A stretch of DNA of 64,000 bases from Streptomyces aculeolatus. Lineage in GTDB: Bacteria > Actinomycetota > Actinomycetes > Streptomycetales > Streptomycetaceae. The stretch covers positions 124,001 through 188,000 of the forward strand of contig NZ_JAINRD010000014.1 of NCBI RefSeq assembly GCF_020400605.1. Reading direction: 5' to 3'. Both the position numbers and the translations under genes were made by a program. This document shows, piece after piece, positions 62,354 through 64,000 of this stretch (positions within the stretch are counted from its first letter, which is position 1; each line of letters starts with the position of its first letter). The notes under the pieces are model-generated. The model was given only the letters and a program-made list of their open reading frames with translations, did not search any database and was not told where the DNA came from.

Positions 62354-64000
62354 GTGGGACCGGACGAGCTGAGCCCGCCCGAGCGGCGGCTGTGGGACGC
62401 CTTCCCCACCGCCGAGCGCGTCGACCTGCGCACCGGCGATCCCGCCGCGGACGACCCGGCCGGCGGCGCGGCCTGGGGCCCGGAGCGCATCGTGCGCGCC
62501 GAGGTCGTCGCCGCGCTGCTGCTCGGCGCGCGCGACACCGAGTCCGGGCACACCGCCGCGGTGCAGCTCACAGGCGCGCGGATCACCGGCCGCCTCGCGC
62601 TCGACCACGCCGACGTGGAGCACCATCTGCGGCTCCAGGACTGCTCGTTCGAGGAGTCCGTCGACCTCTACGGTGCCCGTACGCGCCAGCTCAGCTTCAA
62701 CGGCTCGCACCTGCCCGGCCTGCTCGCCTCCCACCTCTGGGCCGAGGGCAGCCTCCGCCTGACCGGCTGTACGACCAGCGGCAAGATCCGGCTCGTCGCC
62801 ACCCGTATCGCCGGCACCCTCATCCTCAACGGCGCCCGGCTGCACGGCCCCGAAGGCGAGGCGCTCAACGCCACCCGCCTCCAGGTCGACAACGACATCC
62901 TCATGCGCGACGACTTCTCCGCCCAGGGCACGGTGGTGCTGCGCAGCGCCCGCGTCGGCGGCAGCGTCGACATGCGCGCCGCCACACTCGCTCCCGGCCC
63001 GGACGGGATCGCTCTCGACGCCGCCCGGGTCCAGATCGACGGCGACCTGTCCGCGTACCGGTTGACGGCCACCGGCAGGCTTGCCGCCCGCGGCGCCGCC
63101 ATCAACGGCGCGCTGTTCCTGCGCGCCGCCACGCTCGACCACCCGGCCGGGCAGACCCTCGACGTCCCCGGAGCGCACATCGGCTCCGACGTCGTGCTGG
63201 ACAAGGGCTTCTGCTCCCGGGGCGAGATGCGGATCGCCGGCACGGCGATAGGGAGCCGGCTCGTGATGAGTGGCGCCGAACTGCGGGGAGACGTGGAGGG
63301 CACCGCCCTCAACGCGTACGGAATCCAGGTCGGCGGGGACATCGAGGGGGACCACGTGACGGCCACCGGCCGGGTCGTGCTGTCGGGTGCGCAAATCACC
63401 GGCCGCCTTGACCTCGCCGGCAGCAGCATCGCCCGGCACGCTCCCGAGGCCACCGCCCTGTCCATACGCCGCACCAGCACTCCCGAGGCCGACCTGCGCA
63501 CCGCCCGACTCCACGGCGCCCTCGACCTGCGGCACTCCACATTCGGAGTGGTTCACGACACCGCCGGCTCCTGGCCGTCCCGCGTCCACCTCGACGGCGC
63601 CGTCTACGGACAGCTCCACACCCCGCTGTCGGCCGCCGAGCGGCTGTCCTGGCTGAGCCGGGGCGACAGCCCATACGTTCCACAGCCCTACGAGCAGCTC
63701 GCCGCCGAGTACCGCCGCCTCGGTCATGACGACGACGCCCGCCGCGTCCTGCTCGCCAAGCAGCGCGCCCGCCGCGTCCGGCTGCCCTGGTACGCCCGTG
63801 TCTGGGGCATCGTGCAGGACGGCGTCGTCGGCTACGGCTACCGCCCCGAGCGGGCCGTCGCCTGGCTGGCCGGGCTGCTGGTGCTGGGCTCGCTCCTCTT
63901 CCACGCGGACCGGCCGCGGGCACTGGAGCCGGACAAGAAGATCGGGTTCAACCCGTTCGTCTACACCCTGGACACGCTGCTGCCGGTCGTCGACTTCGGC
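62354..64000 (+). CDS. Large repeat-containing membrane protein (partial, C-terminus beyond window)
   Basis: The first 549 codons are visible. The GTG at 62354 has GAGGGGG upstream. After about 60 residues the protein consists of roughly 28-32-residue repeats of the form (I/V)xGxLxLxGAxL, for example ITGRLALDHADV, IAGTLILNGARLHG, VGGSVDMRAATL and ITGRLDLAGSSI. This suggests a right-handed beta-helix like pentapeptide or bactofilin folds. Then come PYEQLAAEYRRLGHDDDARRVL, found in pentapeptide-type membrane proteins, and a membrane span (AVAWLAGLLVLGSLLFH). Streptomyces homologues are often named membrane-associated oxidoreductase, with no redox motif that I can see. Confidence 0.82.
   Translation, partial: MGPDELSPPERRLWDAFPTAERVDLRTGDPAADDPAGGAAWGPERIVRAEVVAALLLGARDTESGHTAAVQLTGARITGRLALDHADVEHHLRLQDCSFEESVDLYGARTRQLSFNGSHLPGLLASHLWAEGSLRLTGCTTSGKIRLVATRIAGTLILNGARLHGPEGEALNATRLQVDNDILMRDDFSAQGTVVLRSARVGGSVDMRAATLAPGPDGIALDAARVQIDGDLSAYRLTATGRLAARGAAINGALFLRAATLDHPAGQTLDVPGAHIGSDVVLDKGFCSRGEMRIAGTAIGSRLVMSGAELRGDVEGTALNAYGIQVGGDIEGDHVTATGRVVLSGAQITGRLDLAGSSIARHAPEATALSIRRTSTPEADLRTARLHGALDLRHSTFGVVHDTAGSWPSRVHLDGAVYGQLHTPLSAAERLSWLSRGDSPYVPQPYEQLAAEYRRLGHDDDARRVLLAKQRARRVRLPWYARVWGIVQDGVVGYGYRPERAVAWLAGLLVLGSLLFHADRPRALEPDKKIGFNPFVYTLDTLLPVVDFG

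Overview
The window is a stretch of very GC-rich chromosome with heavily biased third-codon positions, frequent GTG starts and many ATGA/GTGA overlaps between genes. Together with whiA, mycothiol-type proteins, an RbpA-family protein, XRE/DUF397 pairs and the gene order, this points to a Streptomyces or a very close actinobacterium. From memory, the order suf - cta - tkt/tal/zwf/opcA/pgl - pgi - secG/tpiA/pgk/gap - whiA/yvcK/rapZ/uvrC - uvrA - terC/terD - uvrB - glpQ - ogt matches the SCO1920-SCO1970 region of S. coelicolor. The window is therefore mostly conserved core chromosome with small accessory patches.

Layout. 1-4357 (minus strand): the Fe-S assembly operon sufR-sufB-sufD-Rieske ferredoxin-sufC, with sufC running off the left edge; a CAAC-N6-GTTG SufR operator sits on a likely leaderless sufR promoter. 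4495-9050: a two-gene ABC-2 exporter, heme A synthase (ctaA/cox15), a low-complexity protein and heme O synthase (ctaB). 9304-15971 (plus): a pentose-phosphate block, tkt-tal-zwf-opcA-pgl. 16126-18161: a divergent GlcNAc-kinase-like gene and a SIS-domain gene sharing a DasR-type (dre) site. 18131-22688: a PP2C phosphatase, pgi with an MFS gene, and an RbpA-family protein. 22781-26373 (minus): gap-pgk-tpiA-secG. 26374-27155: 782 bp of decayed sequence holding a frameshifted 3' gene remnant and a TnpB (IS605-type) remnant. 27156-32205 (minus): uvrC-rapZ-yvcK-whiA.

32359-46106: a PfkB-type sugar kinase, a large secreted phosphodiester glycosidase/metallophosphoesterase, uvrA, a mycothiol-type enzyme next to an MBL hydrolase, a PaaX-type regulator, a secreted PHA-depolymerase-like esterase, an XRE/DUF397 pair and a TerC-family membrane protein. 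46129-52392: a TerD fusion, TerD, uvrB and a secreted glycerophosphodiesterase with a PHO-box-like upstream region. 52456-64000: an MHYT membrane protein, ogt, several small conserved proteins, psuG-psuK, an AbiEi-like protein, a divergent XRE/methionine-aminopeptidase pair around an AT-rich palindrome, a PemK/MazF-like protein, a small membrane protein, a uridine-kinase-like protein, a short GC-rich repeat array, and the 5' part of a large repeat-containing membrane protein cut by the right edge.

Functionally the window joins Fe-S and heme supply with NADPH and triose-phosphate metabolism, all three UvrABC excision-repair genes at separate sites, and the whiA/yvcK/rapZ developmental and cell-envelope cluster. 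I did not find a clearly new multi-gene system. The best leads are the sufR promoter architecture, the dre-like site, the XRE/MAP pair, the TerD fusion, the DUF397 tandem duplication and the IS-scarred gap-whiA interval. No tRNA, rRNA or CRISPR array was recognised.
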